Shown here in pieces: positions 16,932 through 25,997 of a stretch of 64,000 nucleotides of DNA. The notes under the pieces were generated by a model that was not told the DNA's origin, ran no database searches, and saw only the letters and a program-made list of their open reading frames with translations. Each line of letters starts with the position of its first letter. The stretch's first letter is position 1. Origin of the DNA: Nonomuraea aurantiaca. GTDB lineage: Bacteria > Actinomycetota > Actinomycetes > Streptosporangiales > Streptosporangiaceae. The position numbers and the translations under genes were made by a program. The DNA lies in the NCBI RefSeq assembly GCF_020215705.1, contig NZ_JAIWNB010000024.1, positions 63,495-127,494 on the forward strand. Direction: 5' to 3'.

Positions 16932-17500
16932 TTGGCTGAGGTCATCGTCCTCAGCGAATGCTCGACCAGCGTGACCATGACCTCCTTGGCCGACGTGCGC
17001 CGCCGCACGTCACAGAGCAGCACGGGCACGTCGTCGTCCAGGTCGAGCGCGATCCGTACGTCGTCCACGCTGTGCCGGTCGGCGCCGTCGAAGCAGTTGA
17101 CGGCCACCACGAACGGCGTGCCGCGCTGCTCGAAGTAGTCGACGGACGGGAAGCAGTCGGTCAGCCGCCGGGTGTCGGCGATCACGACGGCTCCGAGCGC
17201 GCCGTAGGACAGCTCGTCCCACATGAACCAGAATCGTTCCTGACCCGGGGTGCCGAACAAGTAGACGACCAGGCCTTCACGGATGGTGATACGGCCGAAG
17301 TCCATCGCGACGGTGGTGGTGGTCTTGGCCTCCACACCGTCGAGATCGTCGACGCCGACGCCGCGATCGGAGAGCACCTCCTCCGTGCGTAGCGGCCTGA
17401 TCTCGCTGATCGCGCCGACCAGCGTGGTCTTGCCCACGCCGAACCCCCCGGCGATCAGAATCTTCAGCGCGACGGGGTCCTCAGAGAGCACGGAGTCCAT
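16928..17500 (-). CDS. cvnD: Conservon GTPase (CvnD-type ATP/GTP-binding protein)
   Basis: 190 residues, MglA/Ras-like. P-loop GGFGVGKTT (~18-26); switch I Thr in KTTTTVAMDFG; switch II FGTPGQERF in place of DxxG; base-recognition NCFDG in place of NKxD, as in this family; and LLCDVRRRTSAKEVM near the end. It is the last gene of the minus-strand conservon and overlaps the DUF742 gene by 20 bases. It is thought to act at the membrane as the GTPase output of the complex. Confidence 0.94.
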   Translation of the reverse strand: MDSVLSEDPVALKILIAGGFGVGKTTLVGAISEIRPLRTEEVLSDRGVGVDDLDGVEAKTTTTVAMDFGRITIREGLVVYLFGTPGQERFWFMWDELSYGALGAVVIADTRRLTDCFPSVDYFEQRGTPFVVAVNCFDGADRHSVDDVRIALDLDDDVPVLLCDVRRRTSAKEVMVTLVEHSLRTMTSAN

Positions 17501-17846
17501 TGATCACTTCCTTGAGAATGCGCTCATTCGGACGCGGCCCCTTTTCCGAGGGGGACGTCACCGAGATGAGGCCGTGGTCACGCAAGTCGCCGAGCAGCAC
17601 CCGGACGACGCCGACGGGCAGATCGAGCTCGACGGCCACGTCGGCCACCGTGATCGGGTTACGCGCTGCCCGCAGGATGAGCAATTGCTCGGGTTCGAGA
17701 TCATACGACTCCGGGTCACCGACAATGGAGACGATCGCCATGAGGTCGAACGCCTCCCCGGAGGTTCTGGTGCGCCCGCGAATGAGGGCGTAGGGCCGGA
17801 CGACCGGCCCCGCGTCCTCGTCAAGCCACCGCGGGGGTTCGTTCAT
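17481..17846 (-). CDS. cvnC: DUF742 protein (CvnC)
   Basis: 121 residues. EDAGPVVRPYALIRGRT, PITVADVAVELDLPVGVVRVLLGDLRDHGLISV and the ending ILKEVINGLRAL are nearly the same as in the plus-strand paralogue at 16554, which argues for descent by duplication. It overlaps the Roadblock gene upstream by 4 bases (ATGA) and the GTPase gene downstream by 20 bases, so translation is coupled. Confidence 0.94.
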   Translation of the reverse strand: MNEPPRWLDEDAGPVVRPYALIRGRTRTSGEAFDLMAIVSIVGDPESYDLEPEQLLILRAARNPITVADVAVELDLPVGVVRVLLGDLRDHGLISVTSPSEKGPRPNERILKEVINGLRAL

Positions 17847-18250
17847 GACGATGTCGCCCTGGGGTTGGTGGATATGTGCTGCCCCACCCGCTTGACCAGC
17901 ATCGCCATCTCGTACGCGATGTGCCCGACGTCAACATTGGCGTCGGCCAGCACGGCCAGGCAGGTGCCTTTTCCCGCCGCCGTCACGAAGAGGAACGCCG
18001 ACTCCATCTCGACGATGGTCTGGCGCACGTCGCCGCCGCTGAAGTGCCGTCCCGTACCGCGGGCCAGGCTCTGGAACCCGGCGGCCACGGCCGACAGGTG
18101 CTCGGCGTCCTCGCGGCTCAGTCCCTTGGAGTAGCCGACCGCCAGGCCGTCGGTCGACAGGATGACGGCCTGCCGTACTGCTCCGACCCTGGTCGTCAGG
18201 TCGTCGAGGAGCCAGTTCAGCTCACCGGTGTTGGTCGTCGGCACACTCAT
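17843..18250 (-). CDS. cvnB: Roadblock/LC7 domain protein (CvnB)
   Basis: 135 residues, a single Roadblock/LC7 fold: LNWLLDDLTTRVGAVRQAVILSTDGLAVGYSKGL, LSAVAAGFQSLARGTGRHF, ESAFLFVTAAGKGTCLAVLA, VGHIAYEMAMLVKRVGQHI. Roadblock proteins bind and regulate MglA-like GTPases. It overlaps the kinase upstream and DUF742 downstream by 4 bases each. A dimer is expected. Confidence 0.95.
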   Translation of the reverse strand: MSVPTTNTGELNWLLDDLTTRVGAVRQAVILSTDGLAVGYSKGLSREDAEHLSAVAAGFQSLARGTGRHFSGGDVRQTIVEMESAFLFVTAAGKGTCLAVLADANVDVGHIAYEMAMLVKRVGQHISTNPRATSS

Positions 18251-20421
18251 GCCTCCCCCTCCTCATTCGCTTCTTCTCGGGCGCGTTGTGTTCCCCGCTG
18301 GTAGGCGGAGAACAGGTCCCGTACCTCATCGGGAGAGCGCTCTGTCTTCTCTTCCGGTTCCGGCTCAGGCGGCTCGTCCGTCTTGAGCTGGGGTGCCAGA
18401 TTTGCCTGTTTCACTCGCCTCGGCAGTCCGGCATGCGTGCCGTTCACCACCGCGAGCGTCTTCTTCTTGGTACGGCTGGGCAGCGCGGGCGCCTCGCCGT
18501 CGCCGCCCGCCTCGAGTGCGGCCTGGTCGTGGACCAGCCCGCGCGGCACCAGCACGATCGCGGTGGTGCCGCCGAAGGGCGAACGGCGCAGCAGCACCTG
18601 GATGCCGTGCCGTTCGGCCAGCCTGGCCACCACGAACAGGCCGAGCCGGTCGCTGTCGGCCAGGTCGAACTCCGGCGGGTTGGCCAGCAGGGCGTTGAAC
18701 GTCGCGTACTCGCCGGGCGCCAGCCCCAGCCCTCTGTCCTCGACCTCGATCGCGTAGCCGTTGCTGACCAGGTCGCCGCGGACGACCACGGTGGTGCTCG
18801 GTGGCGAGTAGATGGTGGCGTTCTCGACCAGCTCGGCGACCAGGTGGGTGAGGTCGGCGGCGGCGGCGCCGTCGAGCGCGCTGCCGGGCATGGCCTCGAC
18901 GGTGACCCTGGTGTAGTCCTCGACCTCGGCGATCGCCGCCCGGACGATGTCGACCGCGGGCACCGGCTTGCGCCAGGCCCGACCGGGGGCGGCGCCGGAC
19001 AGGATGATCAGGCTCTCCGCGTGGCGCCGCATGCGGGTCGTCAGGTGGTCGAGGCGGAAGAGCTCCTCCAGCCGGTCCGGGTCGTGCGTACGGCGCTGCA
19101 TGCCGTCGAGCAGCGCGAGCTGGCGGTGCAGCAGGCCCTGCTTGCGCCGGGCGAGGTTGAGGAACACCTGGCCGATGCCGCGCCGCATCGCGGCCTGGCT
19201 CACGGCGGCCTGTACGGCGGTGCGCTGCACGGAGCCGAACGCCTTGGCCACGTCGACGATCTCGGCGGCGCCGCTGACCTTGAGCGGCTTGGCCTCCTTC
19301 TCAACGTCAACCTTCTCCACGTCAACCTTCTTGACGTTGACCTCTTCGCCCCGGCTCAGCCGGTCGACGAGGTCGGGCAGCCGGTTGTCGGACAGCTCCA
19401 CGGCCGCGGACCTGAGCGCGGCCAGCTCACCGGCGAGGCGGCGGCCGAAGCGTACGGAGATGATGATCGAGGCGAGCACGGCGATCAGCCCGAGACCGCC
19501 CGCGGTGCCGATCTTCACCATGGTGCTGGTGGCGGCGTCGAGCGCGCGCTCGCTCAGCACCTCGGAGGACGCCGCGCCGAGCTTGTCGAGCTGCGCCGTG
19601 AGCCGGTCCACGGGCGCGTTCCACGTCGCGCCGTCGGCGGGTGGGGCGCCGGTCGCGATGATGCGCGTCTCCATGGCGGTGAAGTCCCTGAACGGCTCGC
19701 CGGCGAAGATCTGCTCGTACGGCCGGCGCAGCGCCGTGTCGAGGCCGGCCTGGCCACGGGCGCTGAGGAACCTGCGGGTCGCGACGTACTCGGTGAACGC
19801 CGTGAGCTCCGGCTCGGTGAGCCGGTGGTCGATGAGCGCGCCGCTGAGGAGCGCGTGCTCGCGGGCGATGATCTCCCGGGCGTTGCCCATGGCCTGCAGC
19901 GACGACGCCTGCTGGAACAGCGGCAGGTCGGGCACCGAGACGAGGTGGTCGTAGAGCCGGAAGATGGCGTCGAGGACCCGGTTGTACTCGTTGAGGCTCG
20001 TCAGCCGGGAGCTGATGCCGCCGTCGATGTCGGCGCGGATGGAGCCGAGCCGGCTCAGCTCCCCGGTGAGGGTGTCGAGGGAGGCGCGCAGGTTGTCCTT
20101 GATCGCGTCACCCGCTGTCACGGCGGACTTCTGGAAGTCGGCGACGGACTTGTCGGTGCGGGCGCGCTGCGACCCGAGCTCCTGGGTGAGTTGACGGGTG
20201 GTGACCGCCACGGCCGATTGGGCCCGCTCGGCCTGGAGCTGTAAGCCCAGGTCGGTGGAGGTGATGCCGATCGTCTGATAAAGCGTGTTGGCTCTTAGCA
20301 GGGCCTGACCGTCACCCACGGTGAGATTGAGGGCAAAGCCCCAGAGCGCACTCAGAGACAGGAGGGGTAGCAGCAGCAATAAGAAGATCTTGAACCGAAT
20401 TGACCGGTTATGCGAGCCCAT
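18247..20421 (-). CDS. cvnA: Conservon sensor histidine kinase (CvnA), NIT-like
   Basis: 724 residues from the ATG at 20421 with GAGGTTGGG upstream. TM1 (FLLLLLPLLSLSALWGFAL), a large extracytoplasmic helical sensor, TM2 (~290-320, MVKIGTAGGLGLIAVLASII), then LARRKQGLLHRQLALLDGMQ, DHLTTRMRRHAESL, and an ATPase with VAELVENATIYSPP, VEDRGLGLAP and LFVVARLAERHGI. A KVDVEKVDVEKEAK repeat (encoded near 19270-19335) sits in the linker after TM2 and is absent from the paralogue at 14341. It heads a tightly overlapped four-gene operon. Signal unknown. Confidence 0.93.
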   Translation of the reverse strand: MGSHNRSIRFKIFLLLLLPLLSLSALWGFALNLTVGDGQALLRANTLYQTIGITSTDLGLQLQAERAQSAVAVTTRQLTQELGSQRARTDKSVADFQKSAVTAGDAIKDNLRASLDTLTGELSRLGSIRADIDGGISSRLTSLNEYNRVLDAIFRLYDHLVSVPDLPLFQQASSLQAMGNAREIIAREHALLSGALIDHRLTEPELTAFTEYVATRRFLSARGQAGLDTALRRPYEQIFAGEPFRDFTAMETRIIATGAPPADGATWNAPVDRLTAQLDKLGAASSEVLSERALDAATSTMVKIGTAGGLGLIAVLASIIISVRFGRRLAGELAALRSAAVELSDNRLPDLVDRLSRGEEVNVKKVDVEKVDVEKEAKPLKVSGAAEIVDVAKAFGSVQRTAVQAAVSQAAMRRGIGQVFLNLARRKQGLLHRQLALLDGMQRRTHDPDRLEELFRLDHLTTRMRRHAESLIILSGAAPGRAWRKPVPAVDIVRAAIAEVEDYTRVTVEAMPGSALDGAAAADLTHLVAELVENATIYSPPSTTVVVRGDLVSNGYAIEVEDRGLGLAPGEYATFNALLANPPEFDLADSDRLGLFVVARLAERHGIQVLLRRSPFGGTTAIVLVPRGLVHDQAALEAGGDGEAPALPSRTKKKTLAVVNGTHAGLPRRVKQANLAPQLKTDEPPEPEPEEKTERSPDEVRDLFSAYQRGTQRAREEANEEGEA

Positions 20422-20532
20422 GTCCCAACCTCGGAGTCGAGGGGTATTTGCACACTCTGTGTAAACACACCTCCGGAAGATCGCACAGGAGACTAGCACC
20501 GATTATGCTTCCGGCGCAGTGGGAGGAACGCG

Positions 20533-21318
20533 TTGATTAGCGTGATTACTGGGGCGAGTGCCGGCATCGGCGCCGCGGCGGCGGCTGAGCTGTCACGGCG
20601 GGGGCACCGGGTGGTGCTCGTCGGTCGGGACGAGGCTCGGCTCAAAGCCGTGGCCGACGGGTTGAGCGGGCCGGGAGCCGATGTTTTGACCTGCGACTAC
20701 ACATCGCTTGACGACGTTCGTAGGCTCGCGGCGGTGTTGCGTGAGCGTTATGACCGAATTGCCGTGCTGGCCAACAATGCCGGCGTCATGAGTCCGGGGC
20801 GCCAGATTACGGTGGACGGTCACGAGCTGATGGTTCAGGTCAACCATCTCGCCCCCTTTCTGCTGACCGATTCTCTAACAGATCGGGTCGACAGGGTAGT
20901 CACCACTTCTTCACGGGCGGGCAGAAGCGGCCGGCTCGACCCGGACGATCTGTCGCGTGAGCGGCGACGATGGAACGGCTGGCTCCAGTACGGCGACACG
21001 AAACAGGCCAACGCCCTGTTCACGGTCGCGCTGGCGGCCCGCGGGGTGGCGGCCACCTGTTTCCATCCCGGCGTGATCCGCACCGGGTTCGCGGCGCAGA
21101 CGTGGATCATGCGGATGTTCCTGGCCGTGCCCGGCTACGCCAAGCCGCCCGAGTACGGCGCGCGCACGCTGGTGCACCTGGCCACGCACGCCGACGGCGA
21201 GCGGCGCGCCGGAGCCTACTTCGCCAAGCGCGCCCCGGAGCGGGTCCCGCCGGCGATGTCCGACCCCGCCCTGGCCGAACGCCTCTGGCAGGCCAGCCTC
21301 ACCGCCCTGAAGAGCTGA
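20533..21318 (+). CDS. SDR family NAD(P)-dependent oxidoreductase
   Basis: 261 residues from a TTG at 20533 placed 5 bases after GGAGGA; no ATG or GTG fits as well. TGASAGIG cofactor loop, NNAGVM, TTSSRAG, and a YGDTKQAN Tyr/Lys pair indicate an active retinol-dehydrogenase-like SDR. The late helix WIMRMFLAVPGYAKPPEYGA is typical of this subgroup. It is divergent from the conservon and convergent with the PrsW gene. Substrate unknown. Confidence 0.9.
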   Translation: MISVITGASAGIGAAAAAELSRRGHRVVLVGRDEARLKAVADGLSGPGADVLTCDYTSLDDVRRLAAVLRERYDRIAVLANNAGVMSPGRQITVDGHELMVQVNHLAPFLLTDSLTDRVDRVVTTSSRAGRSGRLDPDDLSRERRRWNGWLQYGDTKQANALFTVALAARGVAATCFHPGVIRTGFAAQTWIMRMFLAVPGYAKPPEYGARTLVHLATHADGERRAGAYFAKRAPERVPPAMSDPALAERLWQASLTALKS

Positions 21319-21334
21319 CGCGGGCAGGCCGGCG

Positions 21335-22168
21335 TCACCTCCCTGAGCGGCTGACGGAGCGCAGCCACAGCAGCGCGACCAGCGAGATCACCAGGAGCCC
21401 CGCCCACTCCAGGATCGTGTAGACGTGCACCTGCGCCTCGGTGACGCCGGGCACCCTGCCGATGCGCAGCAACTGGAACTGCCACACCTGCCCGGTCAGC
21501 ACCAGCGTGATCGCGATGGCGATGGCGTTCATCGAGTCCCACAACGCGTGGAGCAGCGAGACCCCGAGATAGGCCGGCACCACCCGCCCCTTGAGCCGGC
21601 CCCCGGCGGAGAAGAGCACCCCGCCCACGATGGCCGTCCACAGGCCGTGGCCGACGGGCGACAGGACCCCGCGTAGCACCTCGGTCTCGACGAGCTGCGA
21701 CAGCGACAGCCCGGCCGAGGTGAAGAGCGAGTTGAAGGCGTACCCGGCGCTCTCCAGCGCGGCGAAGCCGAAGCCCACGGTCGCGCCGAGCACCAGGCCG
21801 TCCTTGGTCGTCCGTCGGATCAGCCGCCGCGAGACGAACATCAGGGCCGCCAGCTTGACGCCCTCCTCGATCAGGCCCACCGCCATGTACATCAGGAGCG
21901 ACGGCCGGATCAGCCAGCTCTCCAGCAGGGACGCGCCGAGCACCCCCAGCGCGCCGCCGATCACGAACGCGCCGAACATCGTCTCGACCGTCACCTCGGG
22001 CGACCGCGCGCGCCCGTAGGCCCAGGTCACGAACGTGACCGGGACCAGGAAGCTGCCGAAGAGCACCACCATCGGCACGAGGTTGGAGTTGGCGGTCCAC
22101 GCGGTGACGATCACACTCGCCACCCAGAGCACGAGGCCGATCAGGAAGACGCGCAGCCATGGCCTCAC
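21335..22168 (-). CDS. PrsW family intramembrane metalloprotease
   Basis: 277 residues from a GTG at 22168 whose bases overlap the stop of the flavoenzyme gene (GTGA), so translation is coupled. About eight membrane segments. The three PrsW metal/catalytic motifs are present: GLIEEGVKL (EExxK), GFGFAALESAGY (FxxxE) and LLHALWDSMN (HxxxD). The best known PrsW cleaves an anti-sigma factor in the membrane in Bacillus; other members process lipoproteins or peptides. The substrate here is unknown, but co-translation with a lipid-anchored flavoenzyme is suggestive. Confidence 0.93.
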   Translation of the reverse strand: MRPWLRVFLIGLVLWVASVIVTAWTANSNLVPMVVLFGSFLVPVTFVTWAYGRARSPEVTVETMFGAFVIGGALGVLGASLLESWLIRPSLLMYMAVGLIEEGVKLAALMFVSRRLIRRTTKDGLVLGATVGFGFAALESAGYAFNSLFTSAGLSLSQLVETEVLRGVLSPVGHGLWTAIVGGVLFSAGGRLKGRVVPAYLGVSLLHALWDSMNAIAIAITLVLTGQVWQFQLLRIGRVPGVTEAQVHVYTILEWAGLLVISLVALLWLRSVSRSGR

Positions 22169-24120
22169 GTCGGCAGCTCGCTGATGGCCCGATGGGCGGC
22201 GGTGATGGCCGCGTCGGCCCGGGAGGCCGGCACCGAGTCGCAGTTGGCGATGGCGATCCGGCCGAACCGGCGGCGCGCGAGGTCGGCGGGGAACGGGCCG
22301 TCCGGGTAGAAGGAGTTCCACGGGCGGCAGTACTCCGGGGCGTACCCGTGGCCCCAGCGGTTGACCGTGATCGCCTCTATGTCCGCGGCCGGGTCGAAGC
22401 CGCCGGGGCCGAGCAGCCGGGCGAGCTGGTCGCGGATGGTGTACTCCAGGCGGCTGTAGGGCGTGTTGAGCAGCTCGTTCCGGCCCGTGGCGGCGCCCGC
22501 GGCCGGACCGAGCTCCGACCGGCACGTGGCGGCCAGCATGCGCACGTTGATCGGGCTGCCCGGCTTCTTCGGGCAGTCGTAGCCGGGCATGGTGACCGGG
22601 TGGTCGAGCTCCGACAGGCACCAGTAGGCGCCCGTCCAGCGGGTGCGGTCGATGCCGAGGCGCCGCCACGCCTCCCAGTCGCGCAGTTGCACCATGGCGT
22701 CCACCACCGGCATCTTGACCGCGTCGCGCAACGCCTGCTTCTGGTCCTCGGGCAGGTCGGGGACGAGGTAGGGGATGACCATGTTCCAGCAGGCCAGGAC
22801 GACCGCTCCGGCGCGCACCGTACGCACCCGGTGGCCGTCGAAGTAGCCGACGGTCGCGGTGCCCGCCGTGTCGGGCGGCCCGTCGTTGCGGGCGCTGACG
22901 GCCGTGCTCGACAGCCGGAAGCGGACCCGATTCGCGGGCAGGTCGAGCCGGCCGTAGTCGAAGGAGGCGGTGGTGATGCCGTCCATGGAGGTGGAATCGG
23001 CGAAGCCGGGGATCATCCGGCCGACCATCATCCGGACCAGCGCCTGGTTGCCCTCGGGGAAGTGGTAGATGTTCGGGTCGGCCGCCTTCCACTCCTTCTT
23101 CATGCTGGGTGAGCTGAACCGTGAGGGCTTGCCGCCGTCCAGCCCCAGACCCCCGAAACCGGGGTAGTCGCTGCCCCAGGCGTCGATCGCGCCGAACGTC
23201 TGTGTGCCGTACCCCCACATGACGCTCGGCATGGTCCGGCAGAACAGCTCGACGTCGGGGTGCACGCGGCAGACCTTCAGCAGGAAGTCCGAGTAGGTCA
23301 GCGCCGCCAGCCGCTCCTCCTTTTGCTCCTGCGACAGGCCGGGGAACCAGTCGCGCGGCTTGTCGTACAGCATGACCAGGTCCTTCTTGGCCTGCTCGGC
23401 GATCGGCATCCGCCTGACCCACTCCTCGGTCCGCATCTTCGGTGCGATGCGGACGAGAGCGTCCGTCCGGAACGTCTCCCGATCGCACATCACGCCGCGA
23501 TGCATCCCGAGCTCGCCGTAGAGGCGTTGGTCGAAATACCGGTCGAACCTCTTCAGCTCGACGCCGAGCCGGTCGAGCAGCTCCTTGCCCTCGGGCGTCC
23601 ACACCGAGGGCATCCGGATCGACCGCGAGCCGCCGCAGCCGACGAGCGGCCCGCCGCGGCCCGCGGGATAGAACTCGTTGCGCCGCGCGTGCCCGCCGAT
23701 CTCGTCGTGGTTGTCCAGGATGAGGATGCGGGCCTTGGGGTTCTGCCGGTGCCACTCGAAGGCCGCGCTCACCCCGCTGATGCCACCGCCGACCACCACC
23801 AGGTCGTAGTGCTCGCCGGTGGGTACGGGGGTGCCCGCGTACTGCCAGAAGCGGCCGTCGCGGAGCGCGTGGGCGACGCTGAGCGACTCCGGGGTGCCGC
23901 CCCGCAGCCCGGTCAGGCTCGGCGGAGAGACCTCGGCCCGGGGCACGCCCGGCGGAAAGGTCTCGACGGCGTCCGGCCGGTCCGGCCGCGAGCCGCAGCC
24001 CCCCGACGTTCCCAAAGCCAGCATGCCCACCGCCATGGCGACGCCGTCCAAGAAGTCGCGGCGCGAAATGGGCCGGTCCATCCCGAGGTCGCGCGCCGAG
24101 CGCGCGTTCATGTCGCTCAT
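22165..24120 (-). CDS. Tat-exported lipoprotein FAD oxidoreductase (spermidine dehydrogenase-like)
   Basis: 651 residues. The N-terminus carries a twin-arginine motif (SRRDFLDG) and then a lipobox-like LGTSGGCGS, indicating folded export and lipid anchoring. The FAD Rossmann motif is VVVGGGISGVSAAFEWHRQ followed by ILDNHDEIGGHARRNEF. The overall order matches the SpdH-like flavoprotein family (NAD(P)-binding, amine-oxidase related), including GAVVLACWNMVIPYLVPD and the C-terminal GRIAIANCDSVPASRADAA. The likely activity is oxidation of an amine or polyamine at the outer face of the membrane. Substrate not proven. It is coupled to prsW. Confidence 0.85.
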   Translation of the reverse strand: MSDMNARSARDLGMDRPISRRDFLDGVAMAVGMLALGTSGGCGSRPDRPDAVETFPPGVPRAEVSPPSLTGLRGGTPESLSVAHALRDGRFWQYAGTPVPTGEHYDLVVVGGGISGVSAAFEWHRQNPKARILILDNHDEIGGHARRNEFYPAGRGGPLVGCGGSRSIRMPSVWTPEGKELLDRLGVELKRFDRYFDQRLYGELGMHRGVMCDRETFRTDALVRIAPKMRTEEWVRRMPIAEQAKKDLVMLYDKPRDWFPGLSQEQKEERLAALTYSDFLLKVCRVHPDVELFCRTMPSVMWGYGTQTFGAIDAWGSDYPGFGGLGLDGGKPSRFSSPSMKKEWKAADPNIYHFPEGNQALVRMMVGRMIPGFADSTSMDGITTASFDYGRLDLPANRVRFRLSSTAVSARNDGPPDTAGTATVGYFDGHRVRTVRAGAVVLACWNMVIPYLVPDLPEDQKQALRDAVKMPVVDAMVQLRDWEAWRRLGIDRTRWTGAYWCLSELDHPVTMPGYDCPKKPGSPINVRMLAATCRSELGPAAGAATGRNELLNTPYSRLEYTIRDQLARLLGPGGFDPAADIEAITVNRWGHGYAPEYCRPWNSFYPDGPFPADLARRRFGRIAIANCDSVPASRADAAITAAHRAISELPT

Positions 24121-24252
24121 GCGCCGATCCTCAGGACTCCGGGTAAAAGCCGCGTCCTGCCGCGCAGTGCTTCGAGAAACATTTTGCGTGACCTATTACC
24201 GCGAATGCCTGTTTGGAGTAGCGTCCGAAATATCACGACGGGGGGAGTCCGG

Positions 24253-24453
24253 GTGGTCGGCAAGCAGGGCAGGGTCACTGGCAAGATCGGCCCTGGCCTC
24301 GTCGGCGAGGTCATGGTCCCGGTCAGGGGTGGCGTGGAGGCCTTCTACGCTCATCCGACCGTGCCTGACGAGGAGTTCTCCGTCGGAACGATCGTGATCG
24401 TGGTGGACTACTTCCCACCGCGGACGGTCTATGTGGCCCGAGCACTCGTCTAG
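24253..24453 (+). CDS. NfeD-like OB-fold protein
   Basis: 66 residues from the GTG at 24253, preceded by GGGGGAG; an ATG at 24205 in the same frame is possible. The sequence VGKQGRVTGKIGPGLVGEV, VRGGVEAFYAHP, FSVGTIVIVVDYFPPRTVYV is the soluble OB-fold of short NfeD proteins. NfeD partners flotillins in membrane microdomains. The gene sits 11 bases upstream of a flotillin gene, which supports this reading. The usual NfeD membrane domain is absent. Confidence 0.75.
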   Translation: MVGKQGRVTGKIGPGLVGEVMVPVRGGVEAFYAHPTVPDEEFSVGTIVIVVDYFPPRTVYVARALV

Positions 24454-24464
24454 GGAGGCCCCCG

Positions 24465-25937
24465 ATGTCGCCCGAGCTCTACCTTCTCGGCGGCGGCATC
24501 CTCGTCGCCGTCATCGTGCTGATCCTGGTCTTCAAGGCCGTGTGGCGGGTCGCCGAGCCCAACGAGGCCCTGATCATCTCGGGTCTCGGCGCGCGCCGGC
24601 GCAACGAGGGCCCCGACAGCCTCGGCTTCAAGATAATCACCGGCAAGGGTACGGCGGTGCTGCCCGGCTTCCAGACGTCCAGGAGGCTGCGCCTGGACAC
24701 CAGGGCCGCCAACCTCCAGGTCTCCTGCGTCACCCAGCAGGGCATCCCCGTGCACATCCGCGGCGTGGTGATCTACAAGGTGGGCGACGACCTGTCCTCG
24801 ATCGCCAACGCCGCCCGGCGCTTCCTCGACCAGCAGGACTTCATGACCGGGGCGATCCACGAGCTGTTCACCGGCCACCTGCGCTCGATCATCGGCAACC
24901 TCACGGTCGAGGACCTGATCCTCAACCGGGAGCGGCTGACCAGCGAGACCAGGGCGTCGGCCGCCGACGAGATGAGCAAGCTGGGCCTGATCGTCGACTC
25001 GCTGCAGATCCAGGAGATCGACGACGAGACCGGCTACATCGTCAACCTCGGCAAGCCGCACGCCGCCAAGGTCGCCTCCGTGGCCCGCATCGCCGAGGCC
25101 CAGCGCGACCAGGAGGCCACCGAGGCCGAGCAGGCCGCCGCCGCGCGCAAGGCGGCCGCCGTACGCGAATCCAAGATCAAGCAGGCCGGCTACCAGGCGG
25201 AGATGGACCAGGCGGCGGCCAGGGCGAGGCAGGCGGGACCGCTGTCGGAGGCGACGGCCAGGCAGGAGGTCGTCGTCCAGGAGACGAGGGCCGCCGAGCT
25301 GGAGGCGCAGCTGTCGGAGCAGCGGCTGCAGTCGCAGGTCCGTAAGCCCGCCGACGCCAAGGCGTACGAGACCGTCACGCTCTCCCAGGCCGAGCGGGAC
25401 GCCCGCATCGCCCAGGCCGAGGCGGAGGCGCGGGAGACCGAGCTGCGCGCGGTCGCGCAGGCCTCCCAGGTCAAGCAGGCCGCCGCGGCCGAAGCCGAGT
25501 CCGTGCGGCTGCGCGGCGAGGCGGCGGGCGCGGCCACCAAGGTGGCGGGCGAGGCCGAGGCCCAGTCTGCCAAGGCGCGCGGGCTGGCCCACGCCGAGGC
25601 GGCGAAGGCGCTCGGCCTCGCCGAGGCGGCGGCCGCGCAGGCCAAGGGCCTGGCCGAGGCGCAGGCGATCAGCGCGCGGGCGCAGGCGTTGAAGGAGAAC
25701 CAGGAGGCGGTCATCGCCCAGCAGCTGGCCGAGCGCTGGCCCGAGGTGGTCGAGGCGGGCGCCAAGGCGTTCGGCAACGTCGAGCACATGGTGGTGCTCA
25801 ACGGCGCCCAGGGCGTGGAGGAGATGCTGGCCAAGGCGCTCACCCTCGGCGGCACCGGCCTCGGCCTGGCCAGGGCGCTGCTCAACGGCGCGACCCCGAA
25901 CGGCTCCGAACGGGAGTCCTCCGGCAAAGCGCAGTGA
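24465..25937 (+). CDS. Flotillin-like SPFH protein 1
   Basis: 490 residues. N-terminal hydrophobic anchor (LYLLGGGILVAVIVLILVFK); SPFH/band-7 domain (~25-200) with NEALIISGLGARRRNEGPDS, VLPGFQTSRRLRLD, GIPVHIRGVVIYKVGDD and HLRSIIGNLTVEDLI; then a long Ala/Glu/Gln coiled coil (~205-430) of EAE/AEA repeats; and a conserved end ERWPEVVEAGAKAFGNVEHM. It scaffolds membrane microdomains. It is downstream of the NfeD-like gene and 60 bases before a paralogue. Confidence 0.94.
   Translation: MSPELYLLGGGILVAVIVLILVFKAVWRVAEPNEALIISGLGARRRNEGPDSLGFKIITGKGTAVLPGFQTSRRLRLDTRAANLQVSCVTQQGIPVHIRGVVIYKVGDDLSSIANAARRFLDQQDFMTGAIHELFTGHLRSIIGNLTVEDLILNRERLTSETRASAADEMSKLGLIVDSLQIQEIDDETGYIVNLGKPHAAKVASVARIAEAQRDQEATEAEQAAAARKAAAVRESKIKQAGYQAEMDQAAARARQAGPLSEATARQEVVVQETRAAELEAQLSEQRLQSQVRKPADAKAYETVTLSQAERDARIAQAEAEARETELRAVAQASQVKQAAAAEAESVRLRGEAAGAATKVAGEAEAQSAKARGLAHAEAAKALGLAEAAAAQAKGLAEAQAISARAQALKENQEAVIAQQLAERWPEVVEAGAKAFGNVEHMVVLNGAQGVEEMLAKALTLGGTGLGLARALLNGATPNGSERESSGKAQ
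25714..25843 (+). repeat. Direct repeat shared by the two flotillin genes (copy 1)
   Basis: 130 bases identical to 27094-27223, offset exactly 1380. The surrounding genes differ at many silent sites, so this tract was probably homogenised by gene conversion. Confidence 0.9.
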
Positions 25938-25997
25938 ACCGGCCCGCCGTCGCGAACAGCTGAGCCGGGAAGTCCCTACATCATTCAGGGGGTAGCC

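Noticed and set aside
21335..23755. Long open frame running across both PrsW and the flavoenzyme gene on the minus strand
   Set aside because: Only the part from 22168 downward has PrsW motifs; the rest is an Arg/Pro/Gly-rich shadow of the real flavoenzyme frame.
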